NCBI GenBank assembly: GCA_017640785.1
Contig: JAEPPZ010000002.1
Location: forward strand, 298,702 to 362,701
Source: Balneola sp.
GTDB taxonomy: Bacteria; Bacteroidota; Rhodothermia; Balneolales; Balneolaceae
Direction of reading: 5' to 3'
DNA length: 64,000 nucleotides
Position numbers and translations under genes: made by a program. Position 1 is the stretch's first letter, and each line of letters begins with the position of its first letter. Shown piece by piece: positions 62,194 through 64,000 of this stretch. The notes under the pieces are model-generated. The model was not told where the DNA came from. It was given only the letters and a program-made list of their open reading frames with translations, and ran no database searches.

Positions 62194-62898
62194 ATGGCAG
62201 AGAAGAGTTCTAAAATCCTGATAGTAGAGGATGAACCAAGTCTAATTTTTACACTTCAGGATACACTAGAGGGTGAAGGATTTACCGTATTTGTAAGTGA
62301 AGATGGTGAAAGTGCGGTTGAAATGGTAAAGGAGCATAACCCTGACCTAATGATTCTGGATATTATGCTACCCGGGAAAAGCGGATATGATATTTGTAAA
62401 GATGTACGTGAACTTAAGTATACCTTTCCAATTATTATGCTTACTGCTAAAGATCAGGAAACCGATAAAGTTAAAGGACTTGAACTTGGAGCTGATGACT
62501 ATCTTACAAAACCTTTTGGAGTTAAAGAACTTCTTGCAAGAATTAAAGCACGTTTGAGAAGAGCCGGCACATACTCGAATGCAGGTGAAGTTGATATTCT
62601 TCAATTAGGTGAAGTTAAACTGGATCTGGCTGAAAGCGAGGCTATCCATCCCGGGGATAAAGTTGTAGAACTTACAGCCCGTGAAGTTGAACTTATCAGA
62701 TACTTACTTTCTCATGCCAACAACCCGGTGTCCAGAGATGAACTGCTCGAAAAAGTATGGAGATATGAATACAGCACAAATACCAGAACTGTAGATGTTC
62801 ATATTTCAAAATTAAGAGCTAAAATCGAAGTTCATCCCGATGATCCCCGCTATCTGATTACACTGCACGGAGTCGGATATATGCTAAAATCGAACTAA
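62194..62898 (+). CDS. OmpR-family response regulator
   Basis: 234 residues. Receiver (1-120) with EDEP, phospho-aspartate Asp56 in LMILDIMLPGKSG, Thr in MLTAKD, Lys in DYLTKPFG. A winged-helix DNA-binding domain follows (about 130-232: VVELTAREVELIRYLLSHANNPVSRDELLEKVW and TRTVDVHISKLRAKIE in parts). Partner of the preceding kinase. Convergent and overlapping by four bases with the FMN reductase gene. Confidence 0.92.
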   Translation: MAEKSSKILIVEDEPSLIFTLQDTLEGEGFTVFVSEDGESAVEMVKEHNPDLMILDIMLPGKSGYDICKDVRELKYTFPIIMLTAKDQETDKVKGLELGADDYLTKPFGVKELLARIKARLRRAGTYSNAGEVDILQLGEVKLDLAESEAIHPGDKVVELTAREVELIRYLLSHANNPVSRDELLEKVWRYEYSTNTRTVDVHISKLRAKIEVHPDDPRYLITLHGVGYMLKSN

Positions 62899-63434
62899 GA
62901 GTTATCCCGAACAAACTTAATAAAATTCTCAACCTGGGAATCTAAAAGTTTTTGCTTGAATTCATCTTTTAATCCTGTTTCCGGATCAAATTCTTTTGAT
63001 ACTCTGGGTATAAATACTCTTTCCGGGAACTGTAGAGCATTCCTGTAATTAGCGATCATTTGAAATTGTTCTACCGATCTAAGGGCTCCGAATGCTCCGG
63101 AAGCTTCACCTATAAATGCCATTGGCATTTTTTCAAATGCTCCAGGAAAGGGAAGGTAATCGATAAACATTTTGAGGATTCCGGGGAATCCACCATTGTA
63201 TTCAGGAATTACGAATATGAGCGCATCAGCATTCAAAATGGGGTCTCTGAATTTTTTTATAGATGGAATTTCTTTTCCATATTTACCACCCACTACATCT
63301 GCTAATGGAAAGTCTTCTAGACTAATAACTTCTGCATCAATATTTTTTTGAGTATAAATATTAGAAATATACTTAGAGAGCTTAAGCGCCCATGAATTTG
63401 GTCGATCAGTACCACTAATGATTTTTAAGTTCAT
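62895..63434 (-). CDS. NAD(P)H-dependent FMN reductase
   Basis: 179 residues with the flavodoxin-like fold of the NADPH-dependent FMN reductase family: ISGTDRPNSWALKLSKYI (FMN phosphate loop), VIPEYNGGFPGILKMFIDYL, FIGEASGAFGALRSVEQFQMI. Cytoplasmic reductase of flavin or quinone/azo substrates; the exact substrate is open. Confidence 0.85.
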   Translation of the reverse strand: MNLKIISGTDRPNSWALKLSKYISNIYTQKNIDAEVISLEDFPLADVVGGKYGKEIPSIKKFRDPILNADALIFVIPEYNGGFPGILKMFIDYLPFPGAFEKMPMAFIGEASGAFGALRSVEQFQMIANYRNALQFPERVFIPRVSKEFDPETGLKDEFKQKLLDSQVENFIKFVRDNS

Positions 63435-63624
63435 ACAATATTTTAATGATTATTTTTCCACTTAACATTTTTAGTTCGGAATCATTCACTTTTTTATTTA
63501 ATAACGTTCATAACAGCAATGGCATTTAATTTTCAATTAATGCTTTAAATTACGATAATCGAGTATATTAAAATGGTTTTTAAACATTACAAATGCTTAA
63601 AGCCTTTCTTAAGGCAATCTGAAA

Positions 63625-64000
63625 ATGGCTAAACTTTCAATAAAAGATCCTAGGATAGTTTCTGTTATTGGGCTCATCGGCTTAATAGGATATATAATTG
63701 ACGCATTGTTATTTCCTGTTTCTTATGAGCTTGCTCTCATGAATGTTGCCTGCAGTTTCTTAACTTCTTTGGCTTTGATCTTTCATTTAGTAAAAAAGCC
63801 AAAAATTGAATTCAGCCTTTCATTGTTTGCACTGATATTATTAGTAAATCTATTGGTTGCTCCTTTTTTTCAAATATCTGAACCTGATTTTTCTTCATTC
63901 TATATCAGAAACACACTTTTCTTTTGGGTAATAATGCCTCTTTTGGGGTTAACTCTCCATAAGAACATGTTCATTACAAGTGCTGTATTGTACCTTATAC
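63625..64000 (+). CDS. membrane protein, truncated by window end
   Basis: The ATG at 63625 opens a frame that runs to the window end (125 codons). It starts MAKLSIKDPRIVSVIGLIGLIGYIIDALLF and has at least four hydrophobic segments, alternating with short loops. It could be the N-terminal membrane part of a multi-domain sensor or a transporter; the missing rest prevents a call. Confidence 0.6.
   Translation, partial: MAKLSIKDPRIVSVIGLIGLIGYIIDALLFPVSYELALMNVACSFLTSLALIFHLVKKPKIEFSLSLFALILLVNLLVAPFFQISEPDFSSFYIRNTLFFWVIMPLLGLTLHKNMFITSAVLYLI

Overview
The window is a 64 kb piece of a low-GC chromosome (about 37-38% GC by eye) from the Bacteroidota/Balneolota (FCB) group. The evidence is a DUF4296-type lipoprotein, many LSC-type lipoproteins and outer-membrane proteins, few clear Shine-Dalgarno sites, the short LeuA form, and TPR-like and SpoT proteins of Bacteroidota flavour. 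A marine Balneolaceae-like bacterium is my best guess, but it is an inference. Gene density is high and nearly all of it is chromosomal housekeeping. There is one small island at a tRNA-Leu, one decayed REP-type transposase, and several clusters of short palindromic repeats.

Layout. 1-9.9 kb: miscellaneous genes (DUF1801, RluA-type pseudouridine synthase, thioredoxin-like protein, broken Y1 transposase with palindromes, AnmK, MBL hydrolase, acidic lipoprotein). This part includes a zinc-ribbon threonine-synthase-like enzyme fused to a LeuA-type regulatory domain. 9.9-13.6 kb: lysine/DAP operon lysC-dapB-dapA-dapD (minus strand). 13.7-19.1 kb: lipoprotein esterase, DUF819 transporter, degenerate beta-lactamase-fold protein, small membrane protein and RsmI-like methyltransferase, with palindromic repeat clusters between. 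19.4-28.6 kb: MscS channel with an upstream P-loop/winged-helix ATPase, AmiC-type amidase, uridine kinase, CoaX, SDR, RecQ, GH114-like lipoprotein. 28.6-32.9 kb: leuABCD-type operon (minus strand, order A-C-D-B). 33-45.9 kb: TPR-like protein, then an eight-gene operon ilvD-ilvB-ilvN-ilvC-ilvA-thrA-thrB-thrC. That operon is preceded by a Thr/Ile/Val-rich leader peptide and a strong terminator, a classical attenuator. 45.9-55 kb: GNAT, two tandem class V aminotransferases (one Tat-exported), ankyrin protein, fmt-def-ruvX-HU cluster, RelA/SpoT, outer-membrane protein. 55.2-57.2 kb: tRNA-Leu(UAA) and a roughly 1.9 kb integrase-less island carrying a three-gene unit that looks like a toxin-antitoxin-SecB-like chaperone (TAC) module. 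57.4-64 kb: small secreted protein, HisKA_2 histidine kinase, receiver protein, a histidine kinase/OmpR pair, FMN reductase and a truncated membrane protein.

How the parts fit. The window holds the whole aspartate-family and branched-chain amino acid network: LysC plus ThrA feed aspartyl phosphate; DapA/B/D lead to lysine; ThrA/B/C to threonine; IlvA/B/N/C/D to isoleucine and valine; LeuA-D to leucine. LeuA here (388 residues) lacks the C-terminal allosteric domain. A domain of that family is instead attached to the extra threonine-synthase-like protein at 5.9 kb. The most noteworthy signals are the TAC island, the Thr/Ile/Val attenuator, and this regulatory-domain fusion.
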